A stretch of 64,000 nucleotides of DNA from Streptomyces cylindrosporus (GCF_022698165.1 NZ_JALDAY010000014.1:1-64000), one strand, 5' to 3'. Shown: positions 15,134 to 23,767, numbered from the stretch's first letter. Notes: generated by a model not told the origin, from the letters alone. Made by a program: numbers and translations.

Positions 15134-17773
15134 ATGCGCGGCCAAGGTGCCGCGCCGCGGATCGGGGGGTCTGCCATGAGCGCGTCGTCGGGTGTCGGGT
15201 CCGTGAGCAGGGGCTCGAGGGTGCCGTGGGGAGATGTCCTGCTGTCCGCGATCGCCTCCGTGAGCTGGGCGTTGATCGGGATGGCGGGCACGGCCGCACT
15301 CGCGCTGCATCTGCTGGAGGCGGACTCGGCGGGCTCGTTGGGCCCGATGACCGCGGCTGCGGTGGCCCTTGCGGCGGGTGGTTCGGTCACACCGTCCGGG
15401 GATGTGTCGGCATTCGGCCTGAAAGGCGCGGAGGCGCACACGGCCGTCACGATCACGCCACTGGGCGTCAGCCTGGTGGGAGCGTTGTTGCTCTCCTGGT
15501 TCTTCCTACGATCCCTGCGGGCGGCCGGAGTTGTGATCGCGCCGGCCGAACTCCTCGCCCGCGCGGGCGCGGTGGTCGCCCTGTTCGTGGCGACGCTGGG
15601 TGGGCTGGCCTGGGCCGGGCACGACGTCATCACGATCGACGGCGCGTCACTGGGCCTGGACAAGCTCCCCGGCGGCGGAGGAGGCGGTGGCGGGGTCAGC
15701 ATCCCGGGTCTCGGCGACCTCGGGGACATCGGTGGCCTGCTTCCGGACAACATCGGCAACCTCATCGACGCGAAGGCGGCGGTCGGCTTCACGGTCGACA
15801 CCGCGCCGACGCTCCTCGGCGGCCTCGGCTGGTCGGCCGGCATCCTGCTGATCGCCCTGCTGGCGTCACGCCGTACGCCACTGCCGCACGGCTGGGAAGC
15901 GGTCCACCGTGTCGTCCGACCGGCGGCCTCCGCCCTGGTCACGGTCCTTCTGGTGGCGGTCGCGGCGGGGCTCGCGGCGGCGGCGTACGCGGCGATCGGG
16001 GACGACCATCCCAAGCGGATCTTCGGAGCGGCGCTGCTCGGTGCCCCCAACGGCACGTGGCTGGGCATCCCGATCGGCCTCTTCGTCCCATACGACGGCA
16101 AGGCGACGGGCGCCCTCACCCAGCTCCTCCCCGCCCCTCTGGACGACCTCCTCACAGCCAAGACGAACCAGTCGGTGACGATCGGCCGCCTGGCCGACCT
16201 GGACGGCAGGGTGTGGCTGCTGGCGGTGGCGACGGCACTGATGATGCTGCTGGCGGGGGTGCTGACGGCTGTGCGGACGCCGGTGGGGGGCGGTGGGGGC
16301 TGGGGGCTCGGGGGTGCGGCAGGTGGTGGCGGTGCGGTGGCCGGGGGTACATCGGGCGGGGGGACGGGTGCCGGGAGCGGGATGCTTGCGGGGCGGGGGG
16401 AACGCGGGGGCTCGGTGGGCTGGGGGCCGGGGCCGGGAGCGGGGGGTTCTGCGGACGGCGGGTCTTGGGGAGGCGGTGCGGGGGCTGCGGGTGGCGGGGC
16501 CTGGGGAAGTGGTGGGGCGGGGGCTGTGGGTTCCCGGGGCGGCGGAGTGTGGGAAAGCGGTGGCGGTGCGGCTGCGGGGTCTGCGGGCGGCGTGCCGGGG
16601 GTGGGGGCGCTTGGGTTCGCGGGGCGTTGTGCCTTGCGGTTGGGGGTTGTTACGGCGTTGACCTTGCCCTTGCTGGCCTGGCTGACGGAGGTGTCGGTGG
16701 ATGCCTCGTTGTCGGTGTTCGGGTTCGACGCGTTCGGGGCCGGGATTCAGCTGCACGGCAACCTCGGGATGGCGTTGCTTCTCGGTGCGCTGTGGGGTGC
16801 GGGGGCGGGGGGCGTCGGGGCGTTGCTGGCTTGGGCGACCGGGGCGGCGGGGCGTCGGGCGGCGCCGCTGGCACTGGGGGGCGGGGCGGCCGGGGCGGCT
16901 GGGGTGCCGACGGGTGTGGGGGCCGGGCAGCCTCAGTACGTGCGGGAGTCGGGGGTGCCTGGGGGTGGTCCGGGGGTTCGTGCGGGTGGCGCGGGGGCGC
17001 AGGGGGGTTCGGGTTCGGCGTCGGGGCCGTACGCGCCGAACACCTCGTACCGGCCGCCCAACCCTGCCACCAACCCCTACCTCCAACTGCCGGACGGAGT
17101 ACGGGAGCCGGAGGATGCGAGGCCGGCGGACGGGGGCTGGGCGGGTGGGGGTGCGGCGCCTGGCGGGGGCCGGGTGGGTGGGGTGACGCCGCCGGGCGCG
17201 GGGCGTGCGGGCGAGGGAGTGCCACCGCACCGACGCGAGCGGCTGTTCGGCGGGCCCGGGACTGCTGGGACCGGGCAGCCCGGCGGGACTCAGCAGCCCG
17301 GCGGGGCTCAGCAGCCCGGCGGGACCGGGGAGCCTGGACGAACCGGGCCGCCCTATGGAACCGGGCAGCCCTATGGAACTGGGCAGGCCTATGGAACCGG
17401 GCAGGCCGATGCCGCCGCGCGCTCCGACCCGGCTGGGCGGTCCGGTGCAACCGGTCGGCCCGATGCGGCAGGTCGGACCGATGCGGCCCAGCAGCGCGAT
17501 CCTGCAGGGCAGCGCGAGGCGACCGGACGGTTCGGTAGGTGGGCGCGGTCGCGGGACGACAAGGACCGGCAGTCCGGCGACACGTCGGCGCCCGACGCCG
17601 GGAACACCGACATGTACGGCGCCCCGACCCAGGCCCGGCCCTACGACGGCCCCCCACCCCGGTCGCCGCGCCAGCCACCCCGCCCCCGCCGCGGATACCG
17701 CCCCCGCAACGAGGCACCACCCCCACCGAAGCCTCCCCCGCCCCCGAAGAGGCCGGAGGACGACCAGCAGTAG
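15134..17773 (+). CDS. Streptophobe family membrane protein
   Basis: The 879-residue protein has an N-terminal half with about ten hydrophobic segments (about 30-390), broken by Gly-rich linkers such as the run after DKLPGG. A second hydrophobic block lies at about 495-590, and the C-terminal 280 residues are a disordered Gly/Pro/Gln tail ending in Pro/Arg-rich sequence. This matches the streptophobe family, which is restricted to Streptomyces relatives and has no known function. The ATG at 15134 follows GAGGGGGAC. GC rises sharply in the Gly-rich part, and the tail contains tandem repeats. Confidence 0.82.
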   Translation: MRGQGAAPRIGGSAMSASSGVGSVSRGSRVPWGDVLLSAIASVSWALIGMAGTAALALHLLEADSAGSLGPMTAAAVALAAGGSVTPSGDVSAFGLKGAEAHTAVTITPLGVSLVGALLLSWFFLRSLRAAGVVIAPAELLARAGAVVALFVATLGGLAWAGHDVITIDGASLGLDKLPGGGGGGGGVSIPGLGDLGDIGGLLPDNIGNLIDAKAAVGFTVDTAPTLLGGLGWSAGILLIALLASRRTPLPHGWEAVHRVVRPAASALVTVLLVAVAAGLAAAAYAAIGDDHPKRIFGAALLGAPNGTWLGIPIGLFVPYDGKATGALTQLLPAPLDDLLTAKTNQSVTIGRLADLDGRVWLLAVATALMMLLAGVLTAVRTPVGGGGGWGLGGAAGGGGAVAGGTSGGGTGAGSGMLAGRGERGGSVGWGPGPGAGGSADGGSWGGGAGAAGGGAWGSGGAGAVGSRGGGVWESGGGAAAGSAGGVPGVGALGFAGRCALRLGVVTALTLPLLAWLTEVSVDASLSVFGFDAFGAGIQLHGNLGMALLLGALWGAGAGGVGALLAWATGAAGRRAAPLALGGGAAGAAGVPTGVGAGQPQYVRESGVPGGGPGVRAGGAGAQGGSGSASGPYAPNTSYRPPNPATNPYLQLPDGVREPEDARPADGGWAGGGAAPGGGRVGGVTPPGAGRAGEGVPPHRRERLFGGPGTAGTGQPGGTQQPGGAQQPGGTGEPGRTGPPYGTGQPYGTGQAYGTGQADAAARSDPAGRSGATGRPDAAGRTDAAQQRDPAGQREATGRFGRWARSRDDKDRQSGDTSAPDAGNTDMYGAPTQARPYDGPPPRSPRQPPRPRRGYRPRNEAPPPPKPPPPPKRPEDDQQ
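17267..17402 (+). repeat. In-frame tandem repeats in the streptophobe tail
   Basis: Short degenerate units encoding QPGGTQ/QPGGAQ and then PYGTGQ/AYGTGQ follow one another, with DNA units of about 15-18 bases such as CAGCCCGGCGGGACT. They stay in frame and are part of the protein's disordered tail. They are not a CRISPR array, since there are no spacers. Confidence 0.75.
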
Positions 17774-17962
17774 GTATCGCCGTGCCATGGATGGGGCGGG
17801 CCCGGACGCCGCGCCCCGCAGACCGCCGACGGTCACCGGCCCCCGATGCCGTAGTGGTCGGCGCGTAAAGTGTTCGCCACCGTGTCGACATCCACTGTTC
17901 CCTGTCCGCTAGGCGGACCGCGGCGGCGGTCGGCACTGCGTGCCGGATACGGTGGGTGCACC

Positions 17963-19183
17963 ATGAGCGCTTCGCAGACCCCCGACGTTCCCGTTGACGT
18001 TCCCACCCTCCTCGTCAAGATCTTCGGCAAGGACAGGCCGGGCATCACGGCGGGCCTCTTCGACACCCTCGCCGCCTACTCGGTCGACGTGGTCGACATC
18101 GAGCAGGTCGTCACCCGTGGCCGGATCGTGCTGTGCGCGCTCGTGACCCAGCCGCCCGCCGGTCTGGAGGGCGACCTGCGGGCGACGGTCCACAGCTGGG
18201 CGGAGTCGATGAAGATGCAGGCGGAGATCATCTCCGGCCGCGGCGACAACCGGCCACGCGGACTCGGGCGCTCGCTGGTCACCGTCCTCGGCCACCCCCT
18301 CACCTCGGAGGCCACCGCCCAGATCGCCGCGCGGATCACCAAGGCCGGCGGCAACATCGACCGCATCTTCCGCCTCGCCAAGTACCCGGTGACGGCGGTC
18401 GAGTTCGCGGTGTCCGGCGTCGAGACCGAGCCCCTGCGCACCGCCCTGGTGACCGACGCCGCGGCACTCGGTGTCGACGTCGCCGTCGTCGCCGCGGGGC
18501 TGCACCGCCGGGCCCAGCGACTCGTCGTCATGGACGTCGACTCGACGCTCATCCAGGACGAGGTCATCGAGCTCTTCGCCGCACACGCCGGCTGCGAGGA
18601 CAAGGTCGCCGAGGTGACCGCCGCCGCGATGCGCGGGGAACTGGACTTCGAGCAGTCGCTGCACGCGCGCGTGGCGCTGCTGGAGGGGCTGGACGCCTCG
18701 GTGGTGGAGAAGGTGCGCAGCGAGGTGCGGCTGACGCCGGGTGCCCGGACCCTGATCCGGACGCTGAAGCGGCTCGGGTACCAAGTCGGCGTGGTCTCCG
18801 GCGGATTCACCCAGGTCACCGACGATCTGAAGGAGCGGCTCGGGCTGGACTTCGCCCAGGCCAACACCCTGGAGATCGTCAACGGCAGGCTGACCGGCAA
18901 GGTCACCGGCGAGATCGTCGACCGCGCGGGCAAGGCACGGCTGCTGCGCAGGTTCGCCGCCGAGGCGGGCGTACCGCTCGCCCAGACCGTGGCGATCGGC
19001 GACGGCGCCAACGACCTGGACATGCTGAACGCGGCCGGCCTCGGCGTCGCCTTCAACGCCAAGCCGGTCGTCCGGCAGGCCGCGCACACCGCCGTGAACG
19101 TGCCCTTCCTCGACACCGTCCTGTACCTGCTCGGCGTCACCCGCGAAGAGGTCGAGGCGGCGGACACGCACGACGAGCGGTGA
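17963..19183 (+). CDS. serB: Phosphoserine phosphatase SerB
   Basis: The 406-residue enzyme performs the last step of serine synthesis. An N-terminal double ACT-like region (about 14-170, KIFGKDRPGITAGLF) precedes a HAD phosphatase domain with the nucleophile and acid in VVMDVDSTLIQDE (D191, D193), VVSGGFTQV and GDGANDLDML. The ATG at 17963 follows GGTGGG. The gene stands alone between the streptophobe gene and a terminator. The ACT part may give serine feedback control, as in related actinobacterial enzymes. Confidence 0.96.
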   Translation: MSASQTPDVPVDVPTLLVKIFGKDRPGITAGLFDTLAAYSVDVVDIEQVVTRGRIVLCALVTQPPAGLEGDLRATVHSWAESMKMQAEIISGRGDNRPRGLGRSLVTVLGHPLTSEATAQIAARITKAGGNIDRIFRLAKYPVTAVEFAVSGVETEPLRTALVTDAAALGVDVAVVAAGLHRRAQRLVVMDVDSTLIQDEVIELFAAHAGCEDKVAEVTAAAMRGELDFEQSLHARVALLEGLDASVVEKVRSEVRLTPGARTLIRTLKRLGYQVGVVSGGFTQVTDDLKERLGLDFAQANTLEIVNGRLTGKVTGEIVDRAGKARLLRRFAAEAGVPLAQTVAIGDGANDLDMLNAAGLGVAFNAKPVVRQAAHTAVNVPFLDTVLYLLGVTREEVEAADTHDER

Positions 19184-19212
19184 GCCGACAGCCGGCCGTG
19201 GGCGGAAGGTGA

Positions 19213-19242
19213 AGGGCCCGGCACCGCGCGGTGCCGGGCCCT
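19213..19242. terminator. Bidirectional terminator hairpin
   Basis: Complementary arms 19213-19226 and 19229-19242 form a GC-rich hairpin of about 12 pairs once the loop is allowed for. It lies between the converging serB and sixA-like genes. Confidence 0.75.
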
Positions 19243-19258
19243 GCCATGTCCGTGGTGC

Positions 19259-19777
19259 TCAGTCCTCCGGCGCCCAGTAGTCGCGCAGCGTGGCCACGCC
19301 CGGCTCCAGGCTCTTCCAGGAGCCGTCGAAGGAGAGGACGGCGAAGGCGGCGGCCGGGAAGCCGCGGCGGTTCATCCGCTCGCGGGCGTCGCCCTCGGCG
19401 GCGCCGGCCAGGATGTCGGCGAGTCCCTGAACGCCCGGGTTGTGGCCGATCAGGATGACGTTCTGCGCGTCGTCGGGCGTCTCGTTCAGCAGAGCGATCA
19501 GCTCGCCGGGCGAGGCCTCGTAGATCCGCTCCTCGTAGACGGTTTTCGGCCGCTGCGGGAACTCGTGGACGGCGAGCTTCCAGGTCTCGCGGGTCCGGAT
19601 CGCGGTGGAGCACAGGGCCAGGTCGAAGGGGATGGCGGTGTCGGCCAGCTTGCGTCCGGCGACTGCGGCGTCCATTCGGCCCCGCTCGGCGAGGGGGCGC
19701 TCATGGTCGGTCACCTGTGGCCAGTCGGCTTTCGCATGGCGGAAGAGGACGATCCTGCGGGGTTCTGCGACGCTCAT
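19259..19777 (-). CDS. SixA-type histidine phosphatase
   Basis: The 172-residue protein belongs to the histidine (phosphoglycerate mutase-like) phosphatase superfamily. The catalytic RHAK motif (H14) opens it, STAIRTRETW supplies the second conserved Arg, and IGHNPGVQ contains the second catalytic His. It is most like SixA, which removes phosphate from phosphohistidine proteins, but small-molecule substrates are possible. It converges on serB; no signal peptide. Confidence 0.88.
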   Translation of the reverse strand: MSVAEPRRIVLFRHAKADWPQVTDHERPLAERGRMDAAVAGRKLADTAIPFDLALCSTAIRTRETWKLAVHEFPQRPKTVYEERIYEASPGELIALLNETPDDAQNVILIGHNPGVQGLADILAGAAEGDARERMNRRGFPAAAFAVLSFDGSWKSLEPGVATLRDYWAPED

Positions 19778-19842
19778 GGGTCCCAGCTTCGCATGAAACA
19801 GGCCATGGGGCGCAGGGAGTTGACCGGCGGCTCAGCCGGTGC

Positions 19843-20046
19843 TCAGCGGGCCAGGAGCTGCTGGGCGCGCTCGAAGAGGTGGGTGATCGCGGGGTCGCTC
19901 GCCGCGTGCCCGTCCGTGGGGTTCAGCATCAGTGCCAGGAGCACGATGAAGGCGAGCGCCGGCAGGGCGAGGGCCCACCAGGGGAGCCGTATGTCGACGC
20001 CGCCCGTGGTCGCCGGGCGGGGCCGGGGGTACGTAGGGGCCGACAT
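19843..20046 (-). CDS. Small single-pass membrane protein
   Basis: The 67-residue protein has a Pro/Arg-rich start, one membrane helix (LPWWALALPALAFIVLLALML, about 20-40) and a short tail with HLFERAQQLL. I do not recognise a family. The ATG at 20046 has GGAGG at the right distance, so an extension to 20097 is not needed. No clear partner: sixA lies downstream on the same strand. Confidence 0.72.
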   Translation of the reverse strand: MSAPTYPRPRPATTGGVDIRLPWWALALPALAFIVLLALMLNPTDGHAASDPAITHLFERAQQLLAR

Positions 20047-20165
20047 GGGTGCCTCCGCTGGTCTTCGAGTGTTCCGTGGTCCGCGCCTCGCGGTCACGAT
20101 TCGAAGTTACGGAATCCTCGGCCCCCAACCCATCCGGAGGTCCACCCAGTTGACCCTGACACTCA

Positions 20166-20199
20166 CCCCCTAGGGGATGGTGGGGCTAGCCCCACCATC
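20166..20199 (-). terminator. Perfect palindrome, probable terminator of the MFS/SGM_5486 unit
   Basis: Bases 20176-20199 form a perfect 24-bp palindrome (10-bp arms around CTAG), and the adjoining CCCCCTAGGGG at 20166-20176 can form a second hairpin. They lie about 45 bases beyond the stop of the small SGM_5486-type gene. A fully palindromic site could also be an operator. Confidence 0.65.
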
Positions 20200-20222
20200 G
20201 ACCGGGAACCGGGGTGGTCCGG

Positions 20223-20246
20223 GCGTCAGGGCGTCAGCGCGTCAGG
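20223..20246. repeat. Triple 8-bp repeat spanning a stop codon
   Basis: GCGTCAGG, GCGTCAGC and GCGTCAGG follow one another. The TGA stop of the minus-strand 38-residue gene (TCA at 20242-20244) lies in the last copy, and two further copies of the stop triplet follow downstream of the gene. Confidence 0.7.
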
Positions 20247-20358
20247 GCGAGGCGATCGTCGCGATGACGGCGATGATCACGAAGATGGCGAAGAAAGAGC
20301 CGAAGACGAGCAGCATCTTCTTCTGCCCGTTCTTGGGGTTCGGGTCGAGCACTGGCAT
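20242..20358 (-). CDS. SGM_5486-type transporter-associated small protein
   Basis: The 38-residue protein begins MPVLDPNPKNGQKKMLLVFG, then has one membrane helix ending IAVIATIASP. It matches what I recall of the SGM_5486 family, tiny proteins found beside CynX/NimT-type transporters in Streptomyces. Here the transporter gene ends 43 bases upstream on the same strand. The ATG at 20358 is chosen because the family starts at MPVL; a longer frame to 20436 would overlap the transporter gene. Role unknown, perhaps a transporter subunit. Confidence 0.85.
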   Translation of the reverse strand: MPVLDPNPKNGQKKMLLVFGSFFAIFVIIAVIATIASP

Positions 20359-20401
20359 ACGGCAAGTCTCGCACCCCTCGCGCGGGGCGGTTGCCCCGGG
20401 G

Positions 20402-21748
20402 TCAGCGGGCCGCCTCGTCCTCCACCGTGCGGTCACGCCCGGCCACCACGCCGACGACCATCTGCGGCACCATCAGCGCGGCCATGAGCGCGATCGGCAG
20501 GCCCCAGCCGCCGCTGTGCTGGTAGAGCACGCCCACCAGGAGCGGCCCGGGGATGGAGATCAGATAGCCGGTGCTCTGCGCGAAGGCGGACAGCTGGGCC
20601 ACGCCCGCGCCGCTGCGGGCCCGCATGCCGACCATGGTGAGGGCGAGCGGGAAGGCGCAGTTGGAGACGCCGAGCAGCAGCGCCCAGGCCCAGGCGCCGC
20701 CGGCCGGCGCGAAGTACAGGCCGGCGTACCCGGCGAGACCGCAGGCGCCGAGCGCGAGCACGATCGGCCCCTGGTGGGGCAGCCTGGCGGCGACGCGCGG
20801 GATGACGAAGGCGAGCGGCACGCCCATCACCATCGTGACGGCGAGCAGCAGTCCGGCCGTGCTCGCGGCCACGCCCGCGTCCCGGAAGATCTGCGCCATC
20901 CAGCCCATGGTGATGTAGGCGGCGGTGGCCTGGAGCCCGAAGAAGACGGCGAGCGCCCAGGCGGTGCGGCTGCGGGTGATCCGCAGGGTCGGTGCCTGCA
21001 CGCGCGCGTGGGCGTCGGCAGAGCCACCGGCGCCCTCCACGCGTGCGTGCGCGTCGGCGGAAGCCCCGGTGCCCTCCACGCGCGCGTGCTCCTGCTTCCC
21101 GGCCCCGCCCGGACGTCGTACGAACGCAATCCACGGCAGTACGGCCGCCGCCGCGAGCCCCGCCCACACCGCGAGCCCGGTCTGCCAGCTGCCGCCGAGC
21201 GCGTCGGTCATGGGCACCGTGACCGCCGCCGCGGCCGCGGTGCCCAGGGCCAGCGCCATGGAGTAGAGGCCGGTCATGGAGCCGACCCGGTCGGGGAACC
21301 AGCGCTTGACGATGACGGGCATCAGGACGTTGCTGACGGCGATGCCCATGAGGGCGAGTGCGCTGCCGGCCAGGAATCCGGCCGTACCGCCCGCGTACGG
21401 CCGTATGAGAAGGCCGGCGGTGATGGCCACCATGCCCGCGCAGACCACGGCGCCCGGGCCGAAGCGGCGGGCGAGGCGCGGGGCCGTGACGCCGAAGACG
21501 GCGAAGCAGAGCGGTGGCACGGAGGTGAGCAGTCCGGCGACGCTGCCGCTCATGCCGAGTCCGTCGCGGACCTCTTCGAGGAGCGCGCCGAGGCTGGTGA
21601 TGGCGGGACGGAGGTTGAGGGCCGACAGCACGATGCCGACGACCAGCAGGCGCGTCGTCCACGCGCGCGTGGTGGGTCGCTGGGGCTCGTCCGCGGCCGA
21701 ACTGCGTACGGCCGGGGACGTCGTCGTCCTGGTTTCCTGGCTTGCCAT
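20402..21748 (-). CDS. CynX/NimT-family MFS transporter
   Basis: The 448-residue protein has about 12 membrane helices and the family blocks LRPAITSLGALLEEV and LMGIAVSNVLMPVIVKRWFPDRVGSMTG. It belongs to the CynX/NimT (cyanate / 2-nitroimidazole) branch of the major facilitator superfamily, so it probably exports or imports a small anion or drug. The central cytoplasmic loop contains three copies of a 13-residue unit beginning HARV, matching 39-bp DNA repeats. A divergent FadR-type regulator gene and a dyad in the shared promoter region suggest local control. Confidence 0.92.
   Translation of the reverse strand: MASQETRTTTSPAVRSSAADEPQRPTTRAWTTRLLVVGIVLSALNLRPAITSLGALLEEVRDGLGMSGSVAGLLTSVPPLCFAVFGVTAPRLARRFGPGAVVCAGMVAITAGLLIRPYAGGTAGFLAGSALALMGIAVSNVLMPVIVKRWFPDRVGSMTGLYSMALALGTAAAAAVTVPMTDALGGSWQTGLAVWAGLAAAAVLPWIAFVRRPGGAGKQEHARVEGTGASADAHARVEGAGGSADAHARVQAPTLRITRSRTAWALAVFFGLQATAAYITMGWMAQIFRDAGVAASTAGLLLAVTMVMGVPLAFVIPRVAARLPHQGPIVLALGACGLAGYAGLYFAPAGGAWAWALLLGVSNCAFPLALTMVGMRARSGAGVAQLSAFAQSTGYLISIPGPLLVGVLYQHSGGWGLPIALMAALMVPQMVVGVVAGRDRTVEDEAAR
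20999..21088. repeat. 39-bp direct repeats in the MFS gene
   Basis: Copies begin at 20999, 21038 and 21077 (exactly 39 bp apart). Each opens with CACGCGCGCGTG or one-base variant CACGCGTGCGTG; the third copy is cut short. Read on the minus strand they encode the HARV-containing units of the transporter's middle loop. Confidence 0.8.
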
Positions 21749-21761
21749 GCGACCATCATAG

Positions 21762-21776
21762 AATCATGGGATGATT
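21762..21776. promoter_or_regulatory. Dyad operator candidate between MFS and FadR-type genes
   Basis: AATCATGGGATGATT is a perfect 6-3-6 inverted repeat in an AT-rich patch, 14 bases upstream of the transporter start and about 54 bases before the regulator start. It fits the size of a GntR/FadR-type operator and would let the regulator control both genes. Confidence 0.55.
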
Positions 21777-21829
21777 GGTTGTCCATCCCCTGGTCGGCCG
21801 CACCCGGCCACCTCGTGCGAAGGTGTGCC

Positions 21830-22519
21830 ATGCCCCTGAGTCATCCCCGTCGTTCGGCGCTCTCCGAGCAGGTCATCGCCGCGCTGCGCAACCAGATCAC
21901 CTCGGGCGAGTGGCCGGTCGGCTCACGCATCCCCACGGAGCCGGAGCTCGTCGAGCAGCTCGGTGTCGCGCGCAACACGGTCCGCGAGGCCGTCCGCGCG
22001 CTCGCGCACAACGGTCTGCTGGACATCCGCCAGGGCTCGGGCACCTATGTCGTGGCGACCAGCGAGCTGGCGGGCGTGATGCACCGCCGCTTCGCCGACG
22101 CGGACCCCAGGCACGTCGCCGAGCTGCGTTCCACCCTGGAGTCCGCCGCGGCCAGGCTGGCCGCCGAGCGGCGCACGGAGAAGGACCTCAAGCAGCTCGA
22201 CGCGCTGCTGGTGCGGCGCGAGGAGGCGTGGGAATCGGGCGACGCGGAGGCGTTCGTGACGGCGGACTCCACCTTCCACCTGGCGGTGGTGGCCGCGTCC
22301 CACAACGACGTGATGAGCGAGATGTACGCCGACCTCGGCGAGGTGCTGCGGGACTGGCTGCGCGAGGACGTCGGCCGGGAGCTGACCCCGGAGACGTACA
22401 TGGACCACGCCCGGCTGGTGGACGCGATCCGCGCGGGCGACGCGGAGTCGGCGGGCCGGGAGGCGGCGAGCTATCCGTTCCTGTGCCGCCCGGGGCGGTT
22501 CACCGCCGCTGGTGGCTGA
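21830..22519 (+). CDS. FadR-subfamily GntR transcriptional regulator
   Basis: The 229-residue protein has an N-terminal winged helix (about 8-72, PTEPELVEQLGVARNTVREAVRALAHNGLLDIRQGSGTYV) and a helical FCD effector domain (about 80-215) with conserved D..FH and a metal-type histidine in MDHARLVDAI. It is divergent from the MFS transporter gene, with a dyad between them, so it probably represses that gene in response to a carboxylate-like ligand. The ATG at 21830 follows GAAGGTG. The last 20 bases overlap the 3' end of the next, opposite gene. Confidence 0.92.
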   Translation: MPLSHPRRSALSEQVIAALRNQITSGEWPVGSRIPTEPELVEQLGVARNTVREAVRALAHNGLLDIRQGSGTYVVATSELAGVMHRRFADADPRHVAELRSTLESAAARLAAERRTEKDLKQLDALLVRREEAWESGDAEAFVTADSTFHLAVVAASHNDVMSEMYADLGEVLRDWLREDVGRELTPETYMDHARLVDAIRAGDAESAGREAASYPFLCRPGRFTAAGG

Positions 22520-22841
22520 CCCACGCCGAGCGCACGTCCTCCCAGCAGCGCCCGGTCAGCCGTACGGTCATCGCCGGCCCGGTGTCGACCGGGGTGCCGT
22601 CGGTGTCGATGTCCCACCACTTGTCGCACTCCACGTGCAGGCTGACGCCGTCGGTCCCCGGATAGGGGTTGTGGCAGTACGCGGTCACATGGGATCCGGT
22701 GATCCTGGTGCGGCACTCGGCGCCGAAGGGCTGCGCCGCGACGGGTCTCTTCACGCGCGCGTGCGGCACCGCCTCGTACGGCAGGGACATCACGAGAGCG
22801 ACGGCGACGGTCACTGAGGCCAGGCTGCGGGACAGGCGCAC
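22500..22841 (-). CDS. Secreted hypothetical protein
   Basis: The 113-residue protein has a signal-peptide-like start (1 to about 26), then a small domain with four cysteines (GAECRT, AYCHNP, VECDKW, GRCWED) that could form two disulfides. Aromatic residues (CDKWWDID) suggest a compact beta fold. No family recognised. The start is a GTG at 22841 after GGAGGT. Its last 20 bases overlap the FadR-type gene tail to tail. Confidence 0.72.
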   Translation of the reverse strand: MRLSRSLASVTVAVALVMSLPYEAVPHARVKRPVAAQPFGAECRTRITGSHVTAYCHNPYPGTDGVSLHVECDKWWDIDTDGTPVDTGPAMTVRLTGRCWEDVRSAWVSHQRR

Positions 22842-22947
22842 AAGGGGACCTCCTCGGCCGTGCTGGGGAGGGGAGCGTGTGGTGAACGCGTAATCCAGGG
22901 TGCGCAGTTGTGGGCCGTCGGCGCCTGGTCGGTTAGCCCGAACGGGG

Positions 22948-22978
22948 GACGCCCCGCTCCTTTGCGGAACGGGGCGTC
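22948..22978 (-). terminator. Terminator hairpin after fabI
   Basis: A 13-bp stem with one mismatch (22948-22960 with 22966-22978) lies just beyond the fabI stop on the minus strand. Confidence 0.75.
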
Positions 22979-22994
22979 GACGACGTACCGGAGA

Positions 22995-23762
22995 TCAGGC
23001 GCCGATGGCGTGCAGGCCGCCGTCCACGTGGACGATCTCGCCGGTGGTCTTCGGGAACCAGTCGCTCAGCAGGGCGACGACGCCCTTGCCGGCGGGCTCC
23101 GGGTCCTTGAGGTCCCACTCCAGCGGGGAGCGCTCGTCCCACACGGCGGCCAGGTCGCTGAAGCCCGGGATGGACTTGGCGGCCATGGAGCCCAGCGGGC
23201 CCGCGGAGACGAGGTTGCAGCGGATGTTCTGCTTGCCCAGGTCACGCGCCATGTAGCGGCTGGTGGCCTCCAGGGCGGCCTTGGCGGGGCCCATCCAGTC
23301 GTACTGCGGCCAGGCGAACTGCGCATCGAAGGTGAGGCCGACGACCGAGCCGCCGTTCTGCATCAGCGGCAGGCAGGCCATGGTCAGCGACTTCAGGGAG
23401 TACGCCGAGACGTGCATGGCGGTGGCGACCGACTCGAACGGCGTGTTGAGGAAGTTGCCGCCGAGCGCGTCCTGCGGCGCGAAGCCGATGGAGTGCACGA
23501 GACCGTCCAGGCCGCCGAGCTCCTCGCCGACGACGTCGGCCAGCCGGCCCAGGTGCTCGTCGTTGGTGACGTCGAGCTCGATGACCTTGGTCGGCTTCGG
23601 GAGCTTCTTGGCGATGCGCTCGGTCAGCGTGGGCCGCGGGAACGCGGTGAGGATGATCTCGGCACCCTGCTCCTGGGCCAGCCGGGCGGTGTGGAAGGCG
23701 ATGGAGGACTCCGTCAGCACGCCCGTGATCAGGATGCGCTTGCCCTCGAGAATTCCGCTCAT
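22995..23762 (-). CDS. fabI: Enoyl-[acyl-carrier-protein] reductase FabI
   Basis: The 255-residue NADH-dependent enzyme completes each round of type II fatty-acid elongation. The divergent nucleotide motif ITGVLTESSIAFHTA, SIGFAP and the FabI-type YDWMGPAK (Tyr-x6-Lys) are all present. It lies 5 bases after fabG on the same strand, forming a two-gene operon as in S. coelicolor (SCO1815-SCO1814). It is homologous to InhA, the target of isoniazid. Confidence 0.96.
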   Translation of the reverse strand: MSGILEGKRILITGVLTESSIAFHTARLAQEQGAEIILTAFPRPTLTERIAKKLPKPTKVIELDVTNDEHLGRLADVVGEELGGLDGLVHSIGFAPQDALGGNFLNTPFESVATAMHVSAYSLKSLTMACLPLMQNGGSVVGLTFDAQFAWPQYDWMGPAKAALEATSRYMARDLGKQNIRCNLVSAGPLGSMAAKSIPGFSDLAAVWDERSPLEWDLKDPEPAGKGVVALLSDWFPKTTGEIVHVDGGLHAIGA

Positions 23763-23767
23763 GGTGA

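Noticed and set aside
17267..17402. Short regular repeats that look like a CRISPR array
   Set aside because: Units are contiguous, lack spacers and are in frame inside a disordered protein tail.
15226..17538. Long alternative frame inside the streptophobe gene
   Set aside because: Arg/Gly-rich, no membrane pattern and poor codon bias; an artefact of GC bias.
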